NCBI RefSeq assembly: GCF_964204645.1
Contig: NC_134035.1
Location: 11,823,951-11,887,950, forward strand
Length of the DNA: 64,000 nucleotides
Origin: Tubulanus polymorphus
Taxonomy: Eukaryota > Nemertea > Palaeonemertea > Tubulaniformes > Tubulanidae
Direction: 5' to 3'
Shown here: positions 1 to 11,199 of the stretch, in pieces
Numbering within the stretch: position 1 is the first letter of the stretch
How the letters are laid out: each line of letters starts with the position of its first letter
Notes under the pieces: generated by a model
What the model was told of the DNA's origin: nothing
The model's input: only the letters and a program-made list of their open reading frames with translations
Database searches by the model: none
Translations under genes and position numbers: made by a program

Positions 1-843
1 GTGTTTCTGTCAATTTTTTTCCGATTTTCGGGTCGAATTTTCAATCGGGGAAGGAAATTAACCGAACTGAAGTAATTGGAACCAGCTCAACAGCAAAATT
101 AATCAGATTTTAATCGACCACACAGCAGCAAAAACGACGACATTTAAACTCAGTTTAACTTAAAAGTAAAGAGAACAGCTGTAGCGTAGTAGATTATTGT
201 AGACTTCTTCCTCATTCACTCCCGACACTCAGCTCAGTCTCAGGCCGGTTAACAAATTAATTCAGACTTACTACAGTACCAGAGAGTACACCTGTCCAAC
301 TTGAACTAGGCCTAGAGGGCTGGCTAAAGGCAATTGAATATGGGCTTTGATACTGGAAAAATAATTGATAATCCACTAGCGATTAGAACAGCTACAAAGA
401 CGTACTAAAACTTAAAGTCTATTTATTATCTATTGTCCACGATCTTTTTGGGATATTTCGCTTAATTTTCGATGTGCATACCTCAAATAGGTCTTAATCG
501 AATCAGTAGAGTTGTGCAGTCCAGATAAATCATTTCCAAGATTTTTTGGAATGTTCGGGAATATTTCTCTTAATCTTTTGAACACATACCTCAAATTGGG
601 CTTAATACGGCACAGCAATCCCGCTGATACATTCTGGCATTTCCGACAGAACGCTCATAAGCTGTCTTTGGGTACCCTTTTGATTATTTGATATGCCCTA
701 TTTTGGGGTGCACCCCTCTCTGAATCAGACCCTAGATCCGCCCCTGGTTTAGCTAGTGGATTACCAATTAACTATTTCCGGTATCAAAACCCATATTGAA
801 GAGCCTGTGTTAATACGTCCATTTTCTCTCAGCGACTGTCGCG
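1..843. other. Upstream region of the FGFR1OP2/SIKE gene, with repeat remnants
   Basis: No coding exon could be supported here. Positions about 430-605 hold two diverged direct copies of one segment; both contain a 'cacctcaaat..gg..cttaat'-like end. Around 680-746 is a fragment ending in 'gatccgcccctg', which matches the terminal inverted repeat of the element at 19355-19543 and looks like one end of a hAT-like transposon. The last 100 bases before position 844 presumably include the 5' UTR, but no TATA box or start site is clear. Confidence 0.5.
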
Positions 844-2845
844 ATGAGTTGCACGATTGAGAAGATTTTGAACGACGCTAAACTTCTGGTGAACAGATTG
901 AAGGATCACGATAATGCCGCCGACAGCCTCATCATACAGGCTCAGACATTGAACAAGAGGGTCGACGCTATGAAACAGGTAGATAATAATAGACGCCTAC
1001 AGATTTTACACTTCAGTCAATAGACCTGGCATTTAAAATTGAAGCGAGAAATTGATTTACTTTTTTGATCTTAAAATAGGGATTGACCCTGTTATTTATT
1101 TGATTGGTAGATTTCGTTTAATTTTCTGTTTCGGTGTCCCTTACAAATTAATTTCTTTTATTTAAATTAGTTTAAAAGAATGTGGATATTTTGCCGATGC
1201 GGCATCATTTTAGTAAACGCTATTTCGACCGACTCCTACAGCCGACTCCGCTCGAGTCGGATCATTTGAGAGCGTAAAAATGTGTCCGACATGAGTAATA
1301 TCTGAGTTGGGTGTATGTATTTCTTAAATAGTGTCATAAAAAATTTGCTGACATTGGAAGTTTTCCAATTGATGCTATCGAATGAAACACTCTCGCTCCA
1401 GCATCAACCTTCTTTGGGGTTTCACCCATCCTCCCTCTGCAGGGACTCGAACCTGATGGTATCGCTACACTCAGCCACGGCACGAACCCCTGCATCAGTA
1501 GACCGGGTGCGCAGTTATATGCGCAGCTATCCGAACGAAAACTGGCGGCACCAATCAGATTGCTCGTTGTATAATCGTTTCAAGGAAGAACTATAAATGG
1601 GAAAACCCGGGCTAGAATAAAACGGGATTTCTGATTGGCTAAAAATCACATCATCTGAACTGCGCATGTATCTGAGCACACGGTTGATTATGGCAGGGTT
1701 TCGTGCCTTGGCAATCTCGATGCCATCAGGTTCGAATCTCTGCCGGGGGAGGATGGGTTTCACCATTTTCAGTTGTTTGGGGGTTAACCACTTATGAAGT
1801 AGACTTTCTTAATGAAAATAGATTGCAGTAATCTTTCTCTATTTTGTATCTCTTTCAGTACGAAGAGGATCTGAACGAACTGAACGAGATCGCGCGTCAC
1901 AAACCGCGCGCGCAGCTCGTGCTCGGCATCGCGCAGGAAAACCGACAAATACGCGAACTACAACAGGAGAACAAAGAGTTGCGAATGTCGCTGGAGGAAC
2001 ATCAATCGGCGCTCGAGTTGATCATGAGTAAATACCGCGAGCAGATTCTGAAATTATTGACGGCGAATAAGATGGATATGTCAGTCATGAATAACGACAC
2101 GACTCCGGTAAGTTATTCCGCTTGCCTCGGATCTTATCGCTGGACCGATAGAGGCAGATGAATTTTAGGCCTTTCATAGCGATTATGGGTCATCATTAAC
2201 TGAATTGGATTTGTAAAAATATTTAAAAATTGCAGCAAGCAGAGTCTACTGAAATTTGTTGTGATTCTAGTTCTACAGGGCCGGAATTACTCGGAATTTG
2301 CATTTGCATCTTTTAGGATGTATTTCTTCAAAAATGCCTAAACACAGAGGATATTGCCCTGAGTGGCCTTTGATAGGCTGCTTAATCCGAGAAATACCTT
2401 TTCTTTTCTTTGGACCCCGCCCTTCCAATCTCTCTAGATCCTCGACGTGTTATTTCGGATCCTACCCAATTAATTCATCTCTAGGAATAAAAATTCAGTA
2501 TATACAACTCGTGGATGAGCAGAAACGTTAAACTGCGTTCTCGATCTTACGTTCCAGGAGATTCGTGAAAAAATCGACAAGATCTGCGAAATGGCGGCCG
2601 TCATGCAGAAAGCAGTCGCGATCGATGACAAAGTCTGCGGCGAAGACAAAGAACAAATCATACGTTTACAAATCGAAAACAAAGGACTGCGCGAGCTTTT
2701 GGAAATCAGCGCGACGATGGGCCGGTCGTTGCAGAAACCGGAGATGCACGAAGAAGAAGCGCAGACGGATATCGACGACGGCGCTTCGGCGGAAGATCTC
2801 AATAATACGGTGATCGAAGTATCGTCGGCGTCGAAATCTTCGTAG
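844..2845 (+). CDS. FGFR1OP2: FGFR1OP2/SIKE-family coiled-coil protein (3 coding exons)
   Basis: Exons are 844-978, 1859-2107 and 2558-2845. All junctions are phase 0 with GT/AG borders, giving 223 residues. The protein starts [20 protein letters not shown]. It carries the family block [17 protein letters not shown] followed by [17 protein letters not shown], and a C-terminal [10 protein letters not shown]...IENKGLREL block, all typical of FGFR1OP2 and SIKE. Known members are cytosolic coiled-coil scaffolds; vertebrate SIKE binds IKK-epsilon/TBK1 and both proteins associate with STRIPAK phosphatase-kinase complexes. The segment that lies between the second and third blocks in long vertebrate FGFR1OP2 is absent here, so the length is closer to SIKE. 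This may be the single pre-duplication copy. The acidic, Ser-rich tail after residue about 190 is not conserved. The start is fixed by homology and by the exon beginning a few bases upstream of a good ATG context. Confidence 0.93.
1399..1770. mobile_element. Fold-back pair of tRNA-derived SINE-like arms in intron 1
   Basis: Two arms of roughly 50-90 bp lie head to head. The left arm (about 1413-1470) contains 'actcgaacctgatgg' and the right arm (about 1715-1765) contains 'ccatcaggttcgaatc', the reverse complement with a few changes. The shared 'ggttcgaatc' is a Pol III B box as found in tRNA 3' halves, so each arm looks like a tRNA-derived SINE or degenerate tRNA 3' end. Both arms end in 'tcacccatcctccc' / 'gggaggatgggtttcacc'. 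The 240 bp between them holds no recognised gene. Confidence 0.6.
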
Positions 2846-3836
2846 TCGACTGCGCCTTGTGTCGGGGAGCATCGTGAGTCGGGTTTACGAGTATGGATCA
2901 GTGTTGCAGCTGTTTCAGGCCCTTCCAGAAGCCTCCTAATACAAAGCCCCGATGATGTTACATTTTAGTAATTTTATCTAAAGACTTCCAGAAAACGTAA
3001 TTGAAGTGAGATCCTATCTACTAATACCAGTAGACAATTCGCTCGGTAATAATCTATCTCAGTCATAGGGACGTTTAGTACGTACAGTTGACTCATGTGC
3101 CGATAAATGAATATTCATAAGTTACAAGCCATTAGATTATCTCTGACGCGAGCGAATCAGAATGATGATAGGTCGTTGATTAACATCGCATGATGTATTG
3201 CAGTAGGAATTTTGTTTGGGCACGGGACAATAATCCGAGAAAATTGGCTCTGGCAAGCGGAGTCTACAGGACTCAGTTCTTCAGTTGTTGGTTTGGTTTA
3301 ACGTACATAAGAGTTTAAATTCAGTTGATTTCCAATGTTTCCGACTCAAGAGTCAACCGATACGGACCCGTAGCGTGGGGGTTCATTCTCCCACAAAAAA
3401 ATTGGTTCCGCTCATTGTTCCTCGCATAACGGGCTTGCAACAATGCTGAACTGGCTCCTGTAGTGATGTTCGATGAGCGAAAGGCTCTTATAGTGCTGTT
3501 ACAATGCATGTCAATGAAGTACTGTGGATTACTGTACATATGTAATTATAAAAAGAACTGTGTTCAGATTCTGTGGTTCATCTGTATGTGAACAGAGTGT
3601 GTTTCAGACATGAGCAAAATTCAGAATGGGATATTATTGAATACACAATATTACGTAATATCTTCAAAATATGCGTTTTCCTCATTCACAATCATTGTAT
3701 ATAAATATGTTATTACTGTGTATGTATTAGCCTATGTGGCTAACGTAATTGCATCAATAAGTTATGAATAAATTAAATGTTTCTTTTGGAATCCGTGAAT
3801 TGTTTTAATTCCCTGGTGAATTGTCTATAGCAGTAA
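2846..3836. other. 3' flank of the FGFR1OP2/SIKE gene
   Basis: Low-complexity AT-rich DNA follows the stop codon. Several AATAAA-like hexamers (for example near 3768) could end the transcript, giving a 3' UTR of up to about 0.9 kb. No further exon is evident on either strand. Confidence 0.4.
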
Positions 3837-4830
3837 CTGTGTATCAGTCAGCTCTCCCTGGAGAGAAGTGATATTGGTATCATCACTCCTAGCCTATATC
3901 TGTAACTGTGTATCAGTCATCTCTCCCTGGAGAGAAGTGACATTGGTGTTGTTACCCCTAGCCTATATTTGTATCTGTGTATCAGTCATCTCTCCCTGGA
4001 GAGAAGTGACATTGGTGTTGTTACCCTTAGTCAATATCTGTAACTGTGTATCAGTCATCTCTCCCTGGAGAGAAGTGACATTGGTGTTGTTACCCTTAGT
4101 CAATATCTGTAACTGTGTATCAGTCATCTCTCCCTGGAGAGAAGTGACATTGGTGTTGTTACCCTTAGTCAATATCTGTAACTGTGTATCAGTCATCTAA
4201 CCCTGGAGAGAAGTGACATTGGTGTTGTTACCCCTAGCCTATATTTGTATCTGTGTATCAGTCATCTCTACCTGAAGAGAAGTGACATTGGTGTTGTTAC
4301 CCTTAGTCAATATCTGTAACTGTGTATCAGTCATCTCTCCCTGGAGAGAAGTGACATTGGTGTTGTTACCCTTAGTCAATATCTGTAACTGTGTATCAGT
4401 CATCTCTCCCTGGAGAGAAGTGACATTTGTATTATATCCCCTAGACTATATCCCTGTGTATCAGTCATCTCTCCCTGGAGAGAAGTGACATTGGTGTTGT
4501 TACCCTTAGTCAATATCTGTAACTGTGTATCAGTCATCTCTCCCTGGAGAGAAGTGACATTGGTGTTGTTACCCTTAGTCAATATCTGTAACTGTGTATC
4601 AGTCATCTCTCCCTGGAGAGAAGTGACATTTGTATTATATCCCCTAGACTATATCCCTGTGTAGGCTATCAGTCATCTCTGCGGTGAGAAGTGATATTGG
4701 TATTAATACCCCTAGCCTATATCTGTTACTGTGTATCAGTCATCTCCCTGGTGAGACCCCTAGACATCGGTATCGTTGCCCCTAGACTAATCGCTATATC
4801 TGGAACTGTGTATCAGTCATTTCTCTGTTC
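3837..4830. repeat. Minisatellite of about 67-69 bp units, around 14 copies
   Basis: A tandem array built on a unit containing 'tgtgtatcagtcatctctcc', 'ctggagagaagtgacattgg' and 'tgttgttacccttagtcaat'. Central units are nearly identical; outer units at both ends are diverged and shortened (for example near 4440 and 4740), which is the usual pattern of array ageing from the edges. Each unit contains the palindrome 'tctctccctggagaga', so single strands can form a hairpin once per repeat. Long reading frames on both strands here are produced by the repetition and are not genes. Confidence 0.95.
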
Positions 4831-6123
4831 GTGGGCTAGAAGTCAAATTAGATTCAGGATCGATCAAAGCGTCTACCAAAGGTTATAGAAAAGCTGAACT
4901 GTAGATTGTTTCGTGGGGGTCTCAGAAAGTTGGATAGTCTTGGGGGCGGATCAAGGGGCATGTTGTGATCATGTTGACCGAATAAAAAGGGCATATATTC
5001 TTAATTTAGGATGGAAAGGCATATCAGAAAAATTTTTGAAATTTTACTAGAAAAGTCAAGAAGTTGGTATATATTTAGGAAAAATATCTATTGTGTATCT
5101 CAGGTGGTTACAACGGCAAATTTTGATACAGAGAAACGGTCCTGAGTCTTGTTGCCAAATTTACATTTGGAGGCACCGAATACATAGCGGTACATTTACT
5201 TCCTTCAGAGATTTGCGACAGATTCTCTCCTGCAGCATAGTACAAACAGCCATCGAAATGAGAGACAATTCATTAAAGATTTACATGCATTTTATTTGCT
5301 ATTTAGTACATAATATATATGAGTATGTTAACACTGCTTTAATATCAATACATATTCGAACCATGATTCTCGAGAAAAATATCTCTGCAAATGGTTAAAA
5401 TAAAGAACTGTTCATGAAAGCGATAAACACAATTTTCATTCTACAAAACGCGGTTAGTTCGAAAATAAAAAATAGAGAGATTTTCATCGATAGATAAACG
5501 TATCAACAGTACAAAAATAAAATGCAATTTCTTCCGAGATTTCAATCCAGTTCGATCTGACAATGAGTGATTTCCACAATGTAGCAAACATTTATACCCT
5601 TTTAGTAATTGTAAAGACAGTAATTAGCCTACACAGTTGCGAATGATTCAACAGCAAATTTGATACATTCATTCATAAGTGCTCTGTAAATAATAGTGAG
5701 CTGAATTCAACTGATTGGTTTAAAGCTTGATGTAGATTTTTCTACAAGCTTCAGTGTATAACGGTTTATTCTAGCTGTTCGAATCTGCCTTGATTGAAGT
5801 CTGTATAGAATAACAGCATTTCACAGGATTTGACCCGATAACCGACTTGAGAATCACTAAGTAATTGAAGGATTTTCTAAATACATTGAACGGTTTTACA
5901 GCGCAAGACAGCATCTACTGGTCAAAGTACAAGTTCATCATTTGATATCATCACATTTCCCTTTAATCCGTGTTAATCATTTAAATACACTTGATTTTAA
6001 AGTTTTCAATCACTAGACCGTCCTTTAAACGGCAGAGGCTATGACACGGTCATATACACGATTCAATAACAAATGCCCCAGTTGTACATTACATAAATAC
6101 AAAATAACAGCATCATTGATATA

Positions 6124-6353
6124 CCCAGGGCTGCCAACCTCTGAAACGTGCTGTCAAGTGACAGATTGATTTTTTTTCAGTAAAATTGCATTGAAACATG
6201 ATGAAAGAAAATGTTCAGATTAATCAGTAATCAACAGTAAAATCCCCAGCAACATCTTTCATATTTCTGTATCCATCAAACAAATCAAATCAGTATTTCT
6301 CGTCATAGAATAGTAACAAATACTGAAAATCAGGAACCGTTGGCAGCTCTGTA
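6124..6353. mobile_element. Short non-autonomous DNA transposon with 'cagggctgccaac' ends
   Basis: The left end reads 'cagggctgccaac' and the right end 'gttggcagctctg', an imperfect 13-bp terminal inverted repeat around about 200 bp of AT-rich sequence with no coding capacity. Ends starting CAGGG are common in hAT-type MITEs. A clean 8-bp target duplication was not visible, so the superfamily is tentative. Confidence 0.55.
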
Positions 6354-6565
6354 TACTGACCGAGACTGTTTTAAATACACGCACCCTACATACAGATTGA
6401 ATCATACGTCGAGTTGATATAAATAGTATAACATGATGCCCAGCAAAGACTTGGATTTAACTACATTAACTACAAACATTATCCCTCTTGTTTGTACGAG
6501 AGAATTCGTGAAGTTGCGTTAAGAATGCTACACTTCATATCTTATTATAACGAAAACAATCACAT

Positions 6566-6845
6566 CAGAGGTGGATCCAAACATTTTGAGTAGAGGGGTC
6601 GACTCAAGGCCAGTATTTTACCAGATATAATCTTATCTATATTTCAATGAAAAAAATGCATTCATAATTTAAATTTGTGCATCACCTACAGTAATTTCTG
6701 GCAGACGCCGAAACAGCAATCGATACAGATTTGAATTATTGTTAGTTTCATCATCGATATGATTGATATCACAATCAGAAAAGTTTCGAACACAGAGTAC
6801 GGGGTCAAGATCCCCGAAACCCCTCTCAATGTCCGAGTAGTTCGG
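6566..6845. repeat. Dispersed repeat, copy 1 (second copy at 41577-41830)
   Basis: About 250 bp shared with 41577-41830, including 'acctacagtaatttctggca' and 'gacgccgaaacagcaatcga', with scattered substitutions and small indels. The left end contains 'ggtggatccaaac...gagtagaggggtc', resembling the 'cggatcca' end of hAT-like elements in this window. It is non-coding; the small open frames within it occur in both copies because they are repeat-derived. Confidence 0.75.
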
Positions 6846-7728
6846 TCTCGGCTGCAACCACAGAATTTTAAAACAGAAAGATGAGATGAATGAGTTACAT
6901 GTCATATATTCATCTATAATACATTCGATTAAGACGACGTTAACCCTTTCACGTACAGAGCGTATAGGACAAACTACAGAGCCATCTGGTGACTCGAATT
7001 GAACCTAATGTCGATATACATGTATATGTTGGCTGTAAGAACATGGAACAAATATACGTCCCTCATAAATAGCGAAACAACCGACTAATTTTACATAATA
7101 CCGCTTATCTACGGTACATTATAAACTACAAACCAAGGCTAAGATACAAGTCATGGCTTACAAATAGATTTCAGGTTGATATTTCAGTAAAAATCTATGT
7201 TTTGGGCAGTGACTGAACTTCTGAGTCCATCAGTTGTAACTAACTTTCACTAATCAGATTCGGCGCACAGAATGAGTCGATTTAAAATTCAATGGCGAAG
7301 TACTTTGGAAAAACTTGCGAACTGAACATGCACCAGTAGCGTAAAGCATCAACCAATACTAAACATGCAAGACAAGGCAAACAACATCGAAGTCAAGTTT
7401 TAAAACCTTTTAGTTTTCATAAATGCTTCAAACAAACTCGGGTAGTATTATCACATTAAAAACCATCACCGCTAAGAGTTGCGTATAAATATCTTAAGTT
7501 AACTTATTTCTTATTTCTTTCAGTATAAATTTTCTAAGCATATATACCAGTATTCCATTGACACCTGAACATGAAATACACGAAATGGACACACAGGTAC
7601 ACACCGGCATAGGCATCACCAGAGGTCAGGATCTGATCGAAATCTGATGAAATTTTTTTCGCTGAAAACAGCTACTAAAATGCATCAAAATTCAATGATT
7701 TTCATAGTGGAGGCCACGACCCCAAAGT

Positions 7729-8031
7729 TCATATTTCTTCGAATATGAAATCATTAGATATTTGATGCCATTTCAAAAACTTCTGGTGACACCCATCGAG
7801 ACCGGACATTCCATTTGCGATACTTTGACAATCTACCAGGTAACTGGTGAACAAATAAACACCCATTGAAGTGAATTCAACGATCAAATCATCGCAGCAG
7901 GGATTGACATATGCTTCAAGCATGCAGAGAATAGCGTATACAAAACAAACAAGCCAAACAACTCCGGTTAAAGCTTCTCTTAAACTAGGATTGAGGGATT
8001 CATCGATAGCGAAGTCAGTATTCTCCGTCAT
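7729..8031 (-). CDS. Possible small two-helix membrane protein (100 aa), unrecognised
   Basis: A 100-residue open frame starts with ATG at 8031 and ends with a stop at 7729. The N-terminus (MTENTDFAIDESLNPSLREA) is hydrophilic. Hydrophobic stretches follow at about residues 21-42 (GVVWLVCFVYAILCML...) and 52-68 (EFTSMGVYLFTSYLV), and the tail is charged. Amino-acid composition is protein-like and not of repeat origin. No family is recognised. The frame could be one exon of a larger gene or a decayed duplicate; no flanking splice sites were convincing. The frame on the opposite strand is treated as a shadow. Confidence 0.35.
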   Translation of the reverse strand: MTENTDFAIDESLNPSLREALTGVVWLVCFVYAILCMLEAYVNPCCDDLIVEFTSMGVYLFTSYLVDCQSIANGMSGLDGCHQKFLKWHQISNDFIFEEI

Positions 8032-8776
8032 CGGAAGTTTATTCCGTCAGATTTTCTGGGTTTCTCGCCGTAAAATTGTATGATAGGAGCGGCAGACTGC
8101 GAATATTGGGCGGGGTAAAATACGGGTACACCACCTACGGGCACGGGTGTGGTGGAGGATGGCGAAAATAAAAATCAGTTTTACTGATGATGCCGGTTGT
8201 GTCGCAATGTTTGAATTCAATGTTTAAGCGCGCAGAGCTGGGAAAACTAATAGCGAGGATACGGCTTATCGAGTTCCAGTAACCAGGGTGCTACATATTC
8301 TACTGCAGACTGCACGACTGACCGATAAACTGAACGTTGCCAAATTCGTTCATTTCTAATCGACTTCGAACTGGATTCAATAGGTTAACTTTCCTAATCA
8401 ATATAGTTTTCAATGATAACCGATTAACTTCAATTACGTAACAGAACGGTTGTTTGGATTTCAACCGAAATGTACAGGAACTGAGGAATCCTCACAGTGT
8501 TAACAAGCCCCGTGAATAATTTCTAAATGTAAATTTCATCAAAACATTAACAATTTCTTTATACTTGCTTGATGTCATTCGATGTACATTCAGTTTTAGG
8601 TTTAAAAACAGACATGAAATCTAAAATGTTACGTAAGAAGGTGATGTGAGTGCATTCCGTTAAAACAATATCTAAATTATAGAGTTAAAAATAACATCAG
8701 TCAGTAAACGACGTTATTCGGTAACAACGATGTTTAATAGGTAACAGGAAACGTAGGGTTAATATCGCTATCGGTA

Positions 8777-9799
8777 TTACTGCGGTTTAGGCGGTATACC
8801 GTCTGATTGATTGTAGCCAGGCGGATAGTCGGGGTTATAAGCGGGAGGAGCCGCCGATAGTTCGGGGTACACGCCACCAGGAGGAGCCGCTTGTGGAGGA
8901 TATTGGCCTGGGTAGGGATCGCCACCGTACGTGCCTGGTGGTGGTCCGTAACCAGCAGGTGGAGGCCCGGAATACTGCGCCGGGTAAGCCATATTTTGTT
9001 GTTGCGGGGGATATTGGACCCCGGGTTGGTGCTGCGGGGGATACTGAACCCCGGGTTGTTGCTGCGGGGGATAATGTATCCCAGGTTGTTGCTGTTGCGG
9101 GGGATACTGATACTGATACTGTATCGGGGCAGCTCCGACAGGCTGTTGTATAATGCGAACGGGCTGCGCGGTGTAAATGACACCCGTTTGCGGGGCTGAT
9201 TGTCTCGTACAGCAGACCGCGCGGCAGCTGATAGCCGATTGAATGATCGGTACTACAAACATCAAAATACTGACGATCAGATTGATAGCGTGCATCGCCA
9301 TACGCGCGCGGATCTGTGAGTCGCTCGACGGTTTCTGCCAAAATGTGTAGCACGACAGGTAACCGTGTCTGAGGTGGCCGTCCCAGTTTTCCATGCAGTA
9401 CTTCGCGCGTGAGTCGATGCCGAGACCGACGCACGCGAATATGAACACCATGAAACCGGCGATCGACGCGAATATCGACATCACCAGCGTACCAACGATC
9501 GGACATGAGCGTTTCGACTTGGCCGCCTGCACGCCGAGACCGCCGGCGATGAAGAAAATCACCGACACCCAGAAGCCGAAACCGATCATGTACAACGCGG
9601 CACGCGTCGGGATCATGACGATACCGGTGATCAGTATGACGAAACCGCAGACGATCTGTAAAATACCGCATCGACGCGACGAATCGTGCGCGAAGCCGCG
9701 TCGTTGTCCATCAGGTGGCGCTGCTGCTGTCATCGGTTGAACGGTCGGTTGAACGGTTGGAACGTAAATGGGACCTTGCTGCGTATTGACTTGGGCCAT
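8777..9799 (-). CDS. CD20/MS4A-like four-transmembrane protein with Pro/Gln-rich tail (340 aa)
   Basis: An intronless frame encodes a short N-terminal tail, four hydrophobic helices (about residues 43-65, 69-94, 101-129 and 168-192) and a long cytosolic tail. The arrangement, with a Cys-Gly rich first helix after 'SSRRCGILQIVCG', matches the CD20/MS4A-like tetraspan family; members sit in the plasma or endosomal membrane and modulate receptor or calcium signalling, but roles in invertebrates are unknown. The TM3-TM4 loop contains four residues typical of an extracellular disulfide-bearing loop (two Cys near YC and SC). The tail is built of repeated PPQQQ-PG-(V/I)-(Q/H)-Y units, then Gly/Pro/Tyr-rich sequence with a PPAY motif that could bind WW domains. 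It is the first of three tandem paralogues on this strand. A CD20-like label rests on topology and motif similarity, not on a search. Confidence 0.8.
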   Translation of the reverse strand: MAQVNTQQGPIYVPTVQPTVQPMTAAAPPDGQRRGFAHDSSRRCGILQIVCGFVILITGIVMIPTRAALYMIGFGFWVSVIFFIAGGLGVQAAKSKRSCPIVGTLVMSIFASIAGFMVFIFACVGLGIDSRAKYCMENWDGHLRHGYLSCYTFWQKPSSDSQIRARMAMHAINLIVSILMFVVPIIQSAISCRAVCCTRQSAPQTGVIYTAQPVRIIQQPVGAAPIQYQYQYPPQQQQPGIHYPPQQQPGVQYPPQHQPGVQYPPQQQNMAYPAQYSGPPPAGYGPPPGTYGGDPYPGQYPPQAAPPGGVYPELSAAPPAYNPDYPPGYNQSDGIPPKPQ

Positions 9800-10228
9800 C
9801 GTAAACTCGTGTCTAGACGTCGAGCATTAACAAACGACGCCGAACGACGACTTAAAAACGAACGCTTTTTTTTTACGGTAATTTCTTTTCTGAAATAAGC
9901 AAGAAATCGAAAGAAAACATTTAAAAAACGAAATACATTTTGGACGCAGAAAAAAAATCCAATTTCGATTTTCATCGTTTCAATTTTTTTTAAACCTGAA
10001 AATAAAAATACGGTGTCATCGTTAATGTTTTTTTTTTCGGTATTTTTTTTTTCGTTTATCTGGAAGAAACTAAAGATTAATAGATATCCGTATGAAAGAT
10101 TGCCTGAAATGAGATTCGTTTGTCGCCGAAATATCATCGAAAAATAATTTCAATTCAATCAGAGGGAAGGAATGTACGTTTTGGAGCAGAAAAATGCAAC
10201 ATAATCAAAATATTATCGATAACGAATT

Positions 10229-11143
10229 CTACTGCGGCATGTTAGGATAGAGGAGCTCGCGACCGGCGATCAACGGCTGGTCGTCTTCGGCCGCGAAATC
10301 CCTCGCCTGCGCTTGCGGCGCTTTTTTAATCGGATTAGGTCTCGGGATGACGGGCGAGCCGGCGATCGGGCGCGACCTCGCGATCTGCGGGCTGTACGCG
10401 CCGCGCGTCACCTGAGGGGAACCGTTCGAGACCCCGCGTGTCGTCTTAGCGACGCGCGGACTCGGCAACGACGTTAAAACATTCGTCAGTTTGCCGTCGA
10501 TGTAGCAATGGTCACCTTGGGAAACGGGTTTTATCCGATTGTTGTAGTTTTCGACTTTGAGGGCAAGCGATTCGTCTTTCGTCGCCACCGTATAGACGAC
10601 GCGGTCCTGCGGCTGTTGGTGTATCCGACAGCAGACTGTACGACTGCTGACGACGACCTGGATAACGGACACGACGAACACGACGGAAGCTACGAGAACA
10701 TTGATCAAATGCATGGCGATACCGGCGTCGGATTGCGCGTACAAGCTGGCGGCGCCGCCGACGAGGAAGGGTAGGAACACCAACACGACGATGAAACACG
10801 ACACGACAGACAACACCAAACAGCCGATAATGCCGCACGTTCGCTTCTGGTGCGACGCGTGCACGCCGGCGCCTCCGGCGCCGATGAAGACCAACGCGGC
10901 GATCAGACCGACCGACGGCAACGCCGTCCACGTCGTCGCCATGATCACGATCGTCGTGATGATCACCGCGGCGCCGCTGATGATCTGCACGACGCCGCAG
11001 CGCCGCGCCGACACGTGCGAGTAACCGTAACGTTGACGACGGTGTTGTTGGTGTTGGTGCTGTTGTTTTTTCCACGGTAACGGTTGAACGGTCGGTGCAT
11101 AAACTGGTGCCGTGTGCAAAACGACGATGTCGGCGTCCGTCAT
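10229..11143 (-). CDS. CD20/MS4A-like four-transmembrane protein, second paralogue (304 aa)
   Basis: An intronless frame starts MTDADIVVLHTAPVYAPTVQPL and shares 'APTVQP', '(V/S)SARRCGVVQII' and the TM4 end 'SSRTVCCRI' with its neighbour at 8777-9799, showing common descent. Four hydrophobic helices lie at about residues 48-69, 74-93, 101-127 and 142-166. The TM3-TM4 loop is much shorter and lacks the loop cysteines of the neighbour. The cytosolic tail is not Pro/Gln repeats but Ser/Arg/Pro-rich with repeated S-P-x-(V/I)-(A/T)-R patterns, suggestive of phosphorylation sites. Codons are strikingly CG-rich compared with flanking DNA. Function is unknown beyond family membership. Confidence 0.78.
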   Translation of the reverse strand: MTDADIVVLHTAPVYAPTVQPLPWKKQQHQHQQHRRQRYGYSHVSARRCGVVQIISGAAVIITTIVIMATTWTALPSVGLIAALVFIGAGGAGVHASHQKRTCGIIGCLVLSVVSCFIVVLVFLPFLVGGAASLYAQSDAGIAMHLINVLVASVVFVVSVIQVVVSSRTVCCRIHQQPQDRVVYTVATKDESLALKVENYNNRIKPVSQGDHCYIDGKLTNVLTSLPSPRVAKTTRGVSNGSPQVTRGAYSPQIARSRPIAGSPVIPRPNPIKKAPQAQARDFAAEDDQPLIAGRELLYPNMPQ

Positions 11144-11199
11144 GATTTGCGTTTCAGCGCGAACAATCGCGCGATCGACTACATAGATTTTGTGTGCTG

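Larger units (their letters stand above)
4831..7728. other. Gene-poor AT-rich spacer with MITE remnants
   Basis: No exon with both a coding signature and splice sites was found. Contents that can be named are the element at 6124-6353 and the dispersed repeat at 6566-6845, listed separately. The rest is unique-looking AT-rich DNA without long open frames. Confidence 0.5.

Noticed and set aside
3868-4606. Repetitive open frames on both strands in the minisatellite
   Set aside because: Frames stay open only because the unit length is near a multiple of three over short runs; peptides are simple repeats and there is no start context or splice structure.
3837-4830. CRISPR-like or regularly spaced array
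   Set aside because: Units are contiguous with no unique spacers, and the DNA is animal nuclear sequence.
8835-9740. Long overlapping frames inside the first CD20-like gene
   Set aside because: Arg/His-rich antisense or shifted shadows of a GC-rich coding exon; the four-helix frame is the one with a coherent protein.
10512-11075. 187-residue Arg-rich frame in the second CD20-like gene
   Set aside because: Composition (Arg/Val/His) is typical of a shifted frame over CG-rich codons; the in-frame paralogue of the neighbouring gene explains the region.
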